Of a stretch of DNA of 64,000 nucleotides, positions 13,574 to 25,700 are shown piece by piece (positions within the stretch are counted from its first letter, which is position 1; the number at the start of each line of letters is the position of its first letter). A program made the translations under genes and the position numbers. This DNA is from Amphirosellinia nigrospora (Eukaryota > Ascomycota > Sordariomycetes > Xylariales > Xylariaceae), in assembly GCA_004123355.1 (NCBI GenBank), contig SCHM01000002.1:7785569-7849568 (forward strand), written 5' to 3'. The notes below the pieces were generated by a model. That model did no database searches and was not told the DNA's origin. It saw nothing but the letters and a program-made list of their open reading frames with translations.

Positions 13574-15240
13574 AACTAGTTAAAATTAAGCTTTAACCAC
13601 TTAAATAGTAAAATCACAAGCTTTTTAAACAATTTTTTTTTTTAAATTATATATAATAGCTTTTAAAGCTTTAAATAAAAATTAATTAATTTTTTTATTT
13701 ATATTATAAACGTTTATAATTTAAATTTTAATATTTAATAAATAAAAAAAAAATATAATTAATTAATAGTTTATTCGGCTAATTTATTATTTATGAATTA
13801 ATTTTTAATTTTTTTAATATAAATAATTAGTTTATTAATATTATTAGCTTAATAAATAGCTTAATTAGTTTTAATTATTAAAAAATATATTTATTATTAA
13901 ATAAATAAAGCTTTAATAAAGCTATTAATAATTATTTCGTTAATAAACGTATATATTATTATTAAAATTTTATTTTTAATTTTTTAATATAATTAATAAT
14001 TATAAATATTAATATATTATAATTTAATATAAAAAAGCTAATTTTTTAATAATTAGTTTTATAGTTTATTAATTATTATATTAAATTTATATTATAAATA
14101 AAATTATATTAAACTTAATAATAAACTTATTAATATATATAATTTTTTTAATAGTTTAAACTAATATAATAATTTAGCTTTTATAATAAATTATAACTAT
14201 ATTTTATTTATTAGCTTTTTAATTTATAATTTTATTAAAAAGTTTTAATATAAGCTTAAAAGTTTTTTATTAATAATATTATAATATAATATATTATTAA
14301 TTATTATAAAATTATTTTTATTATTAAATTATAATATATAATTATAAATAATAAATATAAAAATATTTTATTTATAGCTTTATAATATTTAAAAAAAAAA
14401 TTATAATTAAACTATAATAGCTTAAAAATAATAAACGTTATATTTAAACGTATAATAATAGCTATATATAAATTAAACTTATTTTTTATTAATATTATTA
14501 TATATTTAAAAATAAAACTATTTTTTTATATAAAAATAATTTATTTGTTTTTATTAAAATAATAATATATATTATAATATTTATATTTTAAAGCTTAACG
14601 ATTTTTCGATATAAAAGTTTAAAATAATTATAATAGTTATTTTTATTTATTTTAAATTATTTTTATTTTTAAAAACTATTATAAGTTTTTATTTTTAGTT
14701 AATTTATATTAAAATTTTAATATAATAATTATTATATTAATTATTTACAGTTTTTAAAAATATATATAATTATTATATTATTAATATAAATAAAAATAAA
14801 AATTTTATTTTTTAAAAATAATAAAATTTATAAAATATTAATTTAAAATTAATTTTATTTAATAATTTCGAAAGTTTTTTTTATTATAATAAAAAAAACT
14901 TTTATAAACTATAAAAAATTTATAATAATTTAACTATAACATTTATTTTTTTATAACTAAAGAATATATATATATAAACTTTTTTAATAAATTTTATATT
15001 AATAAATATTTATAATATATATTATTTAAATTTAAAATTAAATTTAATAATAATTATTATTAAAATTATAAACGATTTTTTATTAAAATATTTATATAAA
15101 TATTTTTTTATTATAGTTTAATTTTTAATTTCTATATATTAACTAAGCTTTATATTTATTATAATATTTATATTTATTAAATTTATATATATATATTATA
15201 TAATTAAAAACTAATTTATTTAAAATTAAACTTTTAAATA
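13404..15240. other. AT-rich RIP-degraded sequence of unknown origin
   Basis: No open frame, terminal repeat or convincing match to another part of the window was found here. The first ~230 bp are somewhat less mutated (GCCGAGCTTATATGCTAG near 13465, AACCACTTAAATAG near 13598) and include a long A tract. Because copy A interrupts F1 at 6845, part of F1 might continue here, but the expected inverse match to sequence below 15240 could not be seen. Confidence 0.5.
13533..13571 (+). repeat. Homopolymer of 39 A
   Basis: An uninterrupted run of 39 A residues, the longest homopolymer noticed in the window, lies about 130 bp right of copy A. It could be the fossil poly(A) tail of a LINE or retroposed transcript, or simple slippage. 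No LINE-like sequence is recognisable beside it. Confidence 0.9.
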
Positions 15241-16189
15241 TTTTTTTTAAGTTTTTATTTTTTAATAGTTTTATAAATAAATATTTATTTGTTTAAAATA
15301 ATTTTTAATAAATATAAATCGAGCTTTTTATAATATTTTAAAAATAAAAATAAATTTTAATAATATATATATTTTTTTAAAATAATAGTTTTATAAATAA
15401 GTTTTAAAATAATATATTTAGCTTAAAAACTTTTTTTTATTTAGTTTATTTAAGTTTTATAAAAAAATATAATTAAATAAAAAAAAGTTTTTATTAATAA
15501 AAAATTTTTTATTTTTTATATTTTAAACAAAAAATTTTTTTACCCGAATTAAAAACTTTTTATTTTTATTTATTATTATATATATTTAATTTTTAATATT
15601 TATTTTTTATTATATAAATAATTATAAATTTAATAAAATAATTTAAAATTAAATATTTATATTAAAAATAATAATATAATATAAATAAATTATAAAATTT
15701 TATTTTTAATTTTTTTTTTATTATAAATTATATTAAATTTAATTTTATATTAAATTTAATTATTTAATAATTATATATTTTATTAAATTTAATTATTTAA
15801 TAATTATATATTATATTAATTATAATTATTTAATATTATTTATTTAATTATATTATAATTATTTTATTTTTTTATTTTTTAATTTAATATTAATTTAAAT
15901 AATTATTATTTTTAAATTATAAATTAATATTATTATTATAAACTTTATTTAAATATAATTTTTATTAAATTATTTTTTAAAAAAACTATAATTATTATAA
16001 AATTAGCTATTATATTAATATAATAAATATAATAATATTTTTATAAAATATTTATTTATAATTTTTTTTTTTATTTTTTTTTTTATTATAATATTTTAAA
16101 TATAATTTTAAGTTTTTAAAAATTTTAAAGCTTTAAATTAATCGTAATAAATATATTTTTTAAATTTTTAAGTTTTTTTTTTTTAATTA

Positions 16190-16405
16190 TTTTAGCTAGC
16201 TTATAAAGTTTTTTTTAAATTTATTATAAGTTTAAGCTTTTTTCGAAAAGTTTTTTTTTAAATATTTTAGCTAGTTTATAAAGTTTTTTTTAAATTTATT
16301 AATAAATTTAAGTTTTTTTAAAAAGTTTTTTTTTTTTAAACGTTTTAACTAATTTATAAAGTTTTTTTAAATTTATCGATAAATTTAAGCTTTTTTTAAA
16401 AAAAA
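16190..16405 (+). repeat. Tandem array, about 3 units of ~76 bp
   Basis: Three consecutive units begin with TTTTAGCTAG or its variant at 16190, 16265 and 16343. Each continues with a TTATAAAGTTTTTTT block, an AAATTTAT-AAATTTAAG inverted motif and a run of T. Unit lengths are about 75 and 78 bp, with the last incomplete. The unit is diverged by RIP-type changes. Confidence 0.75.
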
Positions 16406-17015
16406 TAAAAATTTAATATATTATAAAAATTAATATATTTTATAATAGCGTTATTATTTAAAATATAAAGTTTATAATTATATTTAAAATTAAAAATTTT
16501 ATAATTATATTTAAAATTTAAAATAATAATTTATATTTATTAAAAAACTTTTTTAATTTTATTTAAATTAAAAATCGTTTTAAAAATTTTAATATTATAA
16601 TAAGTTTTTTTATTTAAAATAAAAATTAATTATTTATTATAATATTTAATTTTTAATTTTATTTTATAGCTTAAAATTATAATTTAATTATAAAATAATA
16701 ATTAATTTTAATATATATATTATTTAATAAAATAAATATATAAAAAATATTATATATTAACGTTTATATTTATAAATAAATTTATTGTTATTATTAATTA
16801 AACAGCCGAATATTTTATAATATAATTATAATTATATAAAAAAATAAAATATTATAATTAATAAATTAAAATAAAATAATAAGTTTTATTATATATAATT
16901 TATTAAAAAAAAGCAAACTAGTATAACCGGTAACTATAACTTATTTATTAATTTAAATACGTAGTTTTTAAAAACTTAAGCATTTTTGCCCTTAAATTAA
17001 AAAGCCTTTAATATA

Positions 17016-17280
17016 AGCTTTTATAAAAAAATTTTTTTTATTTTGTTTAAAGTTTTATTAATATTTAATATTTATAATCGAATAAATAATAAATAATAAA
17101 CTTTTATAAAAATATTTTTTTTTTATTTGTTTAAAACTTTTATTAATTTTAATATTTATAATTAAATAAATAATAAATAATAAACTTTTATAAAAGTGTT
17201 TTTTTTTTTTTCGTTTAAAATTTTATTAATATTTAATATTTATAATTAAATAAATAATAAATTATAAGCTTTTATAAAAA
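17016..17280 (+). repeat. Tandem array, about 3 units of ~83 bp
   Basis: The phrase AA(G/A)CTTTTATAAAA recurs at 17016, 17098, 17182 and 17266. Between occurrences lie a T-rich run, GTTTAAA, an AATATTTATAAT block and AATAAATAATAAATAATAA-like sequence. Period is about 82-84 bp, giving three units and the start of a fourth. Confidence 0.8.
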
Positions 17281-19859
17281 TATTTTTTTATAAATTAATA
17301 TTATTATTTTTATATTTAATATTTAAATTTAAATATTATAATATTTAAAAAAACTTTTTAATAGTTTAACTTTTTATATTTTAATAATCGTTTTTTTATT
17401 TATAATAAATAATTATATAATCGAGCTATATTAAAATATATAGTTTATAATTTAATAAATTAATTTAAAAATATAAGTTTATTTTAATTTTAATATAAAT
17501 AGCTAAATTAATTATAGTTTATATTTAAATTAAAAGTTTTAATTATATTATAGTTAAATTAAATAATATAGCTTTTAATAATTTTAATAATATAAATATA
17601 TTAAAAAAAATTTTAAATTAATATATAATAATTTTTTAATATATAATTTTTAAATCGTTTTTTATAAGTTTATTATTATTTAAATTAGCTTTTTATGGTT
17701 TAATTTAATAGTTTAATAAAGTTTTTAATAATAAATTTTTTAGTTTATTATTTTTTTATTTATAAAAATATTAATTATTATTTTAATTATATTTTAATTA
17801 ATTTAATTAATAAGTTTTTTATAATTTTTTAGTTTATTTTTAAAAATCGTTTTTAAACTTATTTTTATTATTATTAAAAATTCGTTTTTATTAAAAATAA
17901 TATTTTTATAACGATTATTTATTTTTATATAATAATTAAATTTAATAAATATTAAAAAATTAATATTTTATTAAATATTTTTTAAACTTTAAAATTAAGC
18001 TTTTTATATTTTTTTTTTATATTTTATAATAATAATTATAATAAAAATTATATATTATATACTATAAATATAAAATATTCGGGTTTATTTAAAATTTATA
18101 TAGTTTTATAAATTATTAAAATATAAATAAAACTTTTTATAAAAAACTTTTTAACTATTAATATAATAAAAAGTTTAATTATATAAATATATATAATATA
18201 AACTATTTAAGCTATAAAAAATAAAAAGTTTATATTTATTTTTATTAAGTTTATTTATTATTTAATAATAATTTAACTTATTTTGTTTTTTATTAAAATT
18301 TTAAATATATAATGAAAAAATTATAAATTTAATATTATAAATATTTTATATAAGTTATTAATTAAATAGTTTTATTTATAATATTTATTAATTTATTATT
18401 ATATTTTATTATAATTATATTATTTTTATAATAAAATTAAATATAATATATATAATTTTTAAAAGCTATTTATATAATATTAATACGTTTATTATTAATA
18501 TAATAATTTACGTATATTTTAAATATTTATTAATAATTAATATTATTTTATAAATAATTATTTTTTATATTAAAATTATTAAATTTATAAAAATCGATTA
18601 TTAGCTAAATATTAGCTTTAAAAACTTTAAATCGAGCTTTTTATATTATTTTTTAATAAACTTTTATAAAACTATAATTAATATATTTTATAGTTTTAAT
18701 TTTATTATTTTTTAAAAAATAATCGTTATTTTTAATATATATTAATAATTATTTTAATAATTTAAAACTTATATATTTTAAATCTTAATATTATTTATAT
18801 ATATTAGTTTATAATTAAAAATATTTTATATAAAAGTTTAAAAAGTTTTTTTAAATATAAAAATATATTTTATTAAATATATTAAAAATACTTTATAATA
18901 AATTATTTATATATTTAAGTTAATAAATATAAAAGCTTTTTTTATTAATATTTTAAAAAATCTAAATTAAATTTATTTTTTTAATAAATATTTTTATAAT
19001 TAAAAACTTATAATAAAATAAAGTTAATAATTATATTAAAATAAAAAACTATATTATAAAACTTATAAACTATAAGTTTTTTTAATTTTATATTTTAATA
19101 TCGATTTTTTATAGCTATATATTTTAATCGCGTTATTATTAGCTAATATTATATTTTTTAAATTAATATTTTTAAATTTAAAAAATAATTTATTTAATTA
19201 AAATATATATATTAAACTTAAAATTTATTATAATATAATTATATAATATATATAACTTAATAAACTTTTTATTAATTATAAATAAACTTATAATATATAT
19301 TATTAATAGCTATATAAATTAATTTTTATATTAATTTATAAATTAATCGTTAAATTTAACGCGTTTTTTTTTTTTTAATTTTTAGTACGTTTTTTTATTT
19401 TTTTAACGCTATTTTTAATAATTATTTATATATAAATAATACGTTTAAAATAAATACTAATTTTAAAATTTTTAAAATAAAGCTTTAAAAAAACAAACTA
19501 ATAGTTTATAATTAAATATTTTTTATAATAAACTATATAATTATTATATTAAAGTTTTTTTTTTGCTTTAGTTATATATTTATTTAAAGCGCTTTATAAA
19601 AATATTTAAAAAATTCTTTTTAAAATTATTACGTTAGCTATTTAATTAGTTTTAAACTATTTAAAAATATACTTTTTAATTTTAATAAGTCCGCTTAAAT
19701 TAATTTTTATTAAAATAAACTAAATAATTTTATATTTTTTTTATTTTAGTTTTATAAATAATAAAAAGGTTTTTTTTAATAATTTTATAAATATTTATAT
19801 TATATTTAATATAAAAACTTTATATTATAGCTTAATAATTATTATTTAATAATTTAAAA

Positions 19860-20075
19860 AGTCACGAGTGGTTAACTAAATACAAATATAGTAAATACAA
19901 TGGTCCCTGCAGGACCCACCTAAAGTCACATGATCAGCCCCACCGTGCACACATATAAAATCCCTATATATAGAATTAGCCGCTAGATCCTAGATCTAGC
20001 TTAATATCTCTTAATCAAATATAAAATAAAACCTTAACTAAGAGCTTTGCCTTTATAAAGGACATTAATTAAACA
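19860..20075. repeat. Solo LTR, little mutated, with TAAAA target duplication
   Basis: A 216 bp segment of near-normal composition stands out from AT-rich flanks. TAAAA lies immediately outside both ends (19855-19859 and 20076-20080), as expected of a 5 bp target duplication. It begins AGTCACGAGTGG and ends ATTAAACA. Inside are a TATATAAAA-type TATA box near 19952 and an AATAAAA near 20025, in the order expected of an LTR promoter and its processing signal. No second copy was seen in the window, so it reads as a solo LTR left by recombination. A short non-autonomous element with the same kind of duplication cannot be excluded. Confidence 0.6.
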
Positions 20076-20080
20076 TAAAA

Positions 20081-20237
20081 TATTATTTAAATTTTATTAT
20101 TATAAGTTTTTTTTAATAATATAACTTAAAATAAATTAATATTATATAAAGCTTTTTTTAAATTAACTATAAATTTAAACAATTTAATAATATTTAATTT
20201 TTTAATATTTATTTTAATAACTTTATTAAACTATTTA
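20081..20237. other. AT-rich spacer between solo LTR and copy B
   Basis: This 157 bp tract is AT-rich and RIP-like. It is presumably the continuation of the sequence left of the solo LTR and the target of copy B. No feature is visible in it. Confidence 0.6.
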
Positions 20238-20536
20238 TAGTTACGCTTTATATACTTAAAAAGGTAAAGCTTTAACATATATAATATATTATATATAAAA
20301 ATTTACAAATAAAATAAAAAAGAAAAAAAATCTAAGTTTATAATATAAACAACTACTTAAATACTCGCGTAAAATAACTATATTTATTATTAATATTTAT
20401 TTTTATTTACTATAATTATATTTATTACGAATAATAATTATATATTTATTATAAATAGTAGTTATTATAAGTAAAAATTATAAGTATTATAGCTAATAAT
20501 AAAGCATAGCTACTATAGTTTATAAATCTATAATTA
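20238..20536. repeat. Left LTR of copy B
   Basis: About 299 bp, matching copy A's LTRs and the partner at 63737-64000. It differs from copy A by a ~24 bp tandem duplication (20418-20441 and 20442-20465), which its partner shares. That shared duplication confirms that the two belong to one element although 43 kb apart. Confidence 0.85.
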
Positions 20537-21060
20537 TTCTTTTTTCGAAAAAAAAAATAATTTAACCGGGGTTAAAATTATAACTATTTTTTAGCGAAAA
20601 AAAAATCGCTTTAAGTTTTTATTAATATAAATTTTTATAAAGCTTTTATACTATTAAATTTTATATTAGTTTTTTTATATATTATTTAAAGTTTTTTTTA
20701 TTTAAAACATTTATTTATACGTTTTTTTTTATATTATTTTTTTTATGCTATAATTTATTATTATTTAAATATAACGTATTAAAATTATTATTTTATACTA
20801 TATTTAGCTATATTTATAATTTTATTAAAAATTTAACTAAATTAAAATTTTTATCGTAAAAATCTTTTAATATTTTTATATTATTTTTAAAGTTTTTTAT
20901 AAAATATTATATATTATTAAAATTTTAACTTTTTTAGCTTATTTAATATTATAACTTTTAATAATAAAGTCGAAAAGTTTATATTTTTTAATTATAAATT
21001 TTTTTTCGTTTTTAAGCTTTAATTTTTTTTTAAAAATTTTTATTTTTTAACTTAATTAAT

Positions 21061-21257
21061 AAAGCCCTTAAAAGGTCTATATTACTAGTAGCTTCCTTGC
21101 GCGGAGCGCAAGGAAAAGCCACCTAGTAATATTTATATTTAAATAAATAGCTAACATATTATTAGTTAAAGAATTTATTATTAAATCTACTATATAGATC
21201 TAATAATAAATTTTTTTTTTAATTAAGCTTTATTTTATAATCTATAATATTCTTTTT
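21061..21257 (+). repeat. Left LTR of D1, with strong hairpins
   Basis: Matches 28763-28956 directly, and 32856-33042 and 53911-54098 inversely. It is the least mutated of the four. It contains a perfect 10 bp hairpin (TTCCTTGCGC at 21093-21102, GGA loop, complement at 21106-21115) nested in a larger inverted repeat spanning 21081-21130. A second inverted repeat of about 19 bp arms lies at 21172-21215. Both are still visible in the other LTRs. Confidence 0.8.
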
Positions 21258-22349
21258 AAAATAATACTTTATTACGTAGTTTTATTAAATATTAAACTAT
21301 ATTAAAAACTATTTATTTTAAATTTTTAAAGTTAAAAATATTAATTTTTTAGTAGTAATTAGCGCGTAATTTATATATATCTATTAATTAAAGCAAATAT
21401 TGCGCCTTAGCGTTAATTTATTTTATATTTTTATTTTTATATTTTTTATAAAACTTTTAAATAAACTAATTATTTAGCCCTAAAAAAAGCTTAGTAAAAT
21501 ATTTTTATATTTTAAATATATTAATTTTATAGCGTAGCTAAAATTATTATAAAATTATAAACGTTATAAATTTTTATTAATTAATTGTTTTAAATATCCT
21601 AGTTTTATTATAAAATTTTAAACGTTTTAGTTTATTATTAAAGTTTATAAATATATTAGTTTTATTATTAAAATATAGTTATAAATTATATATTTTATTT
21701 TATTTTTATTTATATATAGTTTATTTTATTTTTAAGTTATTATTTATAACGTTATAAAAATAACAAATTATAAAACTAATATAATAATAGTTTTTTTATA
21801 TATTTAATTATTTATTAAACTAAACGTTAAATTTATTATTAAAAAACTTTTATTTAAAGTTTTTTTTTTTTAATTTTTAACGTAACAATTATTAAAACAA
21901 TATTATTATTATTAATATAAATTTCGTTAAAAATGCCTATAAATTATTTAATAATATAAATTAAAAAATTAAAATAAAACAAAAAAAAAAATTAGCGTAA
22001 AAATAACTAAAACTAATATTAATATTAATAAAGCTTAATTAGCGATAATAAATTAAAAATTTGCAAAGTTTCGTTTAAAAGATTAAACTAATAGCTAAAA
22101 TTTAACGCTAAAACTATAAATATATTTTTAAAATAATAAAAAATAATAATTTTAAATAAAATTAAATTAAACTAAATATAAAAAAGCTATAAAAAATATT
22201 AAGCAAATTAATAATAAACTTAATTTAATTATATAAATAAATTAAAATTTTAGCGCTTTTATAAAGTTTTAAAAAATCGATATTATATTTTTATTAATAT
22301 TTTACTTTTAATTATATCGAACTAGCAAGCTTTTATAATATAATAATTA

Positions 22350-22723
22350 ATTTTAATAATATAGCTATAAATAAAAAAAAAACAATAATAATACTTTTGC
22401 CTTTATTTCCGAATATAATAAGCGTATTAATAATGTTTTTGCCCCCGCTTTTTTTTTGTTGCCTTAAAGGTAATATAAAAAATATAAAAATATATTTTTT
22501 AATTAAAATAGGCAATAATAATAGCAATAGTAATAAAAACAGCAATAGCAAAATAAATAACTTTAATAATAATCTAGATTTATCGGGCAATAAAGCTAAT
22601 ATTAGCAGCTATAATTATAATAATAAACGTTATTATTATAAAACCCCGTTTTTAACTATATTTATAATAAAAAGTACTTATAAAATTAAATATAAAAATA
22701 TTAAAGTTTTAAACCCCGATTAA
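22350..22723 (+). other. Low-complexity, less-mutated tract inside D1, not accepted as a gene
   Basis: This tract keeps short C and G runs (TTGCCCCCGC near 22440, GGCAATAATAATAGC near 22511) and is rich in AAT and AGC triplets. Chance open frames exist on both strands but encode only Ile/Asn/Lys/Leu-biased, featureless peptides. The inverse counterpart in D2 (about 52540-52800) is also AAT/ATT-rich. It is best read as part of the fossil D interior. Confidence 0.55.
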
Positions 22724-25700
22724 AACAACTTAAAAAATAAAAAAATTATTATAAATAAAAAAATATTATTTATATAAATATATATATATTTTCCTGATAT
22801 ATTTAAGCTATATATAAGCTTAATAATATAGAATTATTAAATAATAATTAAACTTTAAAGCTATTTAACTATTTTTTTATAAGTTCTATTTTTTATAGTA
22901 AAATAATAAAATTAAGCTTATTAATTATTATATTTAATAAAAAGCAAGCTTAAGTTTAATATTTAAAAAGCTAGAAAAATAGTTTAAAATATATTTTAAA
23001 TACGCTATAAAAAAGTTTTTCGAAAATAACTTTTTTTTATTTAATATATATAAATAAAAATATATTTATTTAATTTATTTAATATAAGTTATAATATACT
23101 TATAAAAATAAAACTTTAGCTTAAAATAATTTTAATTAATAAATATTATAAAAATATTTATAATTAATAGGCTAAAATAATTATTAATTATATTTATTTA
23201 TTAAAAAAAAAAAATATATTAAATAAATATATAAAAAAATTAATAAAGCGCGCTATAAATTAAAATAAAAAACGGAATATAAGTTTTTAAACGTTAAACT
23301 TTTTTATAATTATTTAAAAATAATAATAAAACTTTCGGAATTTATATTTTAAATATAATAATTAAATATTTTAATTATTATCGATTAAAAAATAAATATT
23401 AATTTTATTATAAACGTTATTATTATTTTAATAATAAATATATAAACGATATAATAATAATTGCAATAAAAATTATAGCTATTATAAAAAAGCAATAAAA
23501 AAAGTGCTTATAAAAAAAAAATAATAATAAAAATAAAAAATATAATATAATTATAATAATAATTAAAACTATAGCTATAATTACGACCGTAGCTATAACT
23601 ATAGTTATAATTATAATAATAATCGTAAATATTATTATAATAAAAAACGTAATAATTATTATAGCGTATATTAAGCTAATAATATACGTTTAAATAAAAA
23701 AAATCTAAATATAATACTAATAAAAAATACTATAATAGTAATACTTTTTATTATATATTTAGTTTAGCTTTTATTTATTATAAATATTATAAAAAATATA
23801 AATTATTTAATATTTTTATTTTATATATATAAAATATAAACTATATATTTATTAAATATATAACGTATATTAATATTTTTTATTTATTACTTTTAAATAA
23901 TATATATATAGATATTATATTTAAATATTACTTTTATAAAATAAACTTTTTTAATATTTAAGCTAGTATAAATTAGCTAAAAAAATATAATTAAAAAATA
24001 AAATTTTTAAGTTAAAAATATTTATATTTAAAGCGCTAAATATAGATATATATAATAAAGCTTTATATTTAAACTATATGTATTTTTGTTTTTACGCGCG
24101 CGTTTTATTAACTAGTTAAAATATAAAAATATATATTAATTTAAATATAATAAAACTATAATTAACAATAAGTATTTTAATATATTAAAATATATAGTAA
24201 AAAAACATAAAAGCTAAATAATTATTATTAAAAATAAACGTATAAAAATAACACGTTAAACTAAATTTAAGTTTTTTATTTAAAAAATTAATAGTAATAA
24301 ATAGTTTAAAATTATAAAATATAAAAAAAAAATTAAGTTATAAATAAAAAATTATAACTAAATATACTAATTAATAATAATTTTTTTTATTTTTATAAAG
24401 CTATTATTAATTATTTTAAAAATATTATTATTTTTTATAACTTTAATAATTTTATTATTAATTTTAAGGTTTTAATTTATAGCTATAAATATATATAAAA
24501 AATTACTAATATATATATTATAACTATTATAGCTAATAAAAACGCATATTTATAAATTAAATATAAGCTATTATTTATTAACTATAATTTTTATTTTATA
24601 ATAATATATAAAAATAAATAAATATTATATAAATATAAAAACTTTTAAAATTATCTTAGTTATTAATATTACGAATATTTTAATTAAAATAAATAAAAAT
24701 ATTAAATTAAAATAAATTTATAAAAATTATAATAATAATATATATATTAGTTTATAAAAATTAGCTATAAAAACTTTAACTATTATAATAATTATTTTAA
24801 TAATATTATTAGCTAAAATAGTTAGTTTAAGATTTTTAGCTATTTTAAATTTATTTATTATTATAAATATTAAATTTAATATAACGTTAATTATTATAGT
24901 TATTATAACTAATATAATACTAATAAACTAGTATTTATAAACGAACTAATAAATTTTATAGTTATTTTTATAATAGCGCTTAATAAAACTAATAATTATA
25001 TTATTAGCTTTATATAAAAAATAATATATTTTTTTTAACTATTAATATTTTTAACGTTTAGCTTTTAAATATTTTTTTATTAATATAATATATAATTTTA
25101 TTATAAATATTAAGTTATACTATTATTAAAAGAACTATATATTAATATTAAAAAAGCTTTTTAAACTAAAGCTTTTAAAAATATATTTTATTTTAAATAT
25201 TAAAAAGCTATAAATTTCTTTAAAATATAACTAATAATAATATTTATATTTATATTAAAAAAGCTTTTAAAATAGCTAAATTTGCTAAAATTATTAAAGC
25301 TTATAATATTTAATAAATAAAATAAAGTTAATATTCTTAAAATAAAATAGCTTAAGTTTTTTTATCGATAATTAATAAAAAATAAACTAAATATAAAAAT
25401 TTATTTTTTTAGTTAAAAAAATATAAAATTTTTAATAAAACTTATAATAAACTTTATAAAATAGGTTATATAATTTAAATAAATAAAGCTATATTTTTAT
25501 ATATTTTATATTTATTATTTAAAAGAAATTTATAACGTAAATAAAAACTAAATAATTATTAATTTATAATAGTTTAATAAAATCGCTATTTTTAATAGTT
25601 ATTTTTTTTTTTATAAAATAAAATAATTAAAACTTTCGTAAAAAGCTTATATTATTTATATTAATATAACCGGTTTTTTTTATTAATTTTTATAGTATAA

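Larger units (their letters stand above)
15240..19854. repeat. RIP-degraded repeat tract F2
   Basis: The left ~720 bp (15240-15966) are the inverse of F1 at 6084-6844, so F1 and F2 are two copies of one repeat in opposite orientation. To the right are two short tandem arrays (16190-16405 and 17016-17280) and about 2.5 kb of uniform AT-rich sequence with no readable protein. A patch at 16900-17010 is less mutated (CAAACTAGTATAACCGG). Element class, termini and length are unknown. The tract ends at the solo LTR at 19860. Confidence 0.5.

Noticed and set aside
22397-22723. 108-codon open frame on the plus strand and an overlapping 85-codon frame on the minus strand
   Set aside because: Both are low-complexity products of AAT/AGC-rich DNA inside fossil element D1, with no domain, no start context and no conservation in D2.
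23500-24600. Possible Copia-like pol order inside D1
   Set aside because: Any resemblance depends on guessing through RIP-mutated codons; no motif is directly readable, so superfamily was left open.
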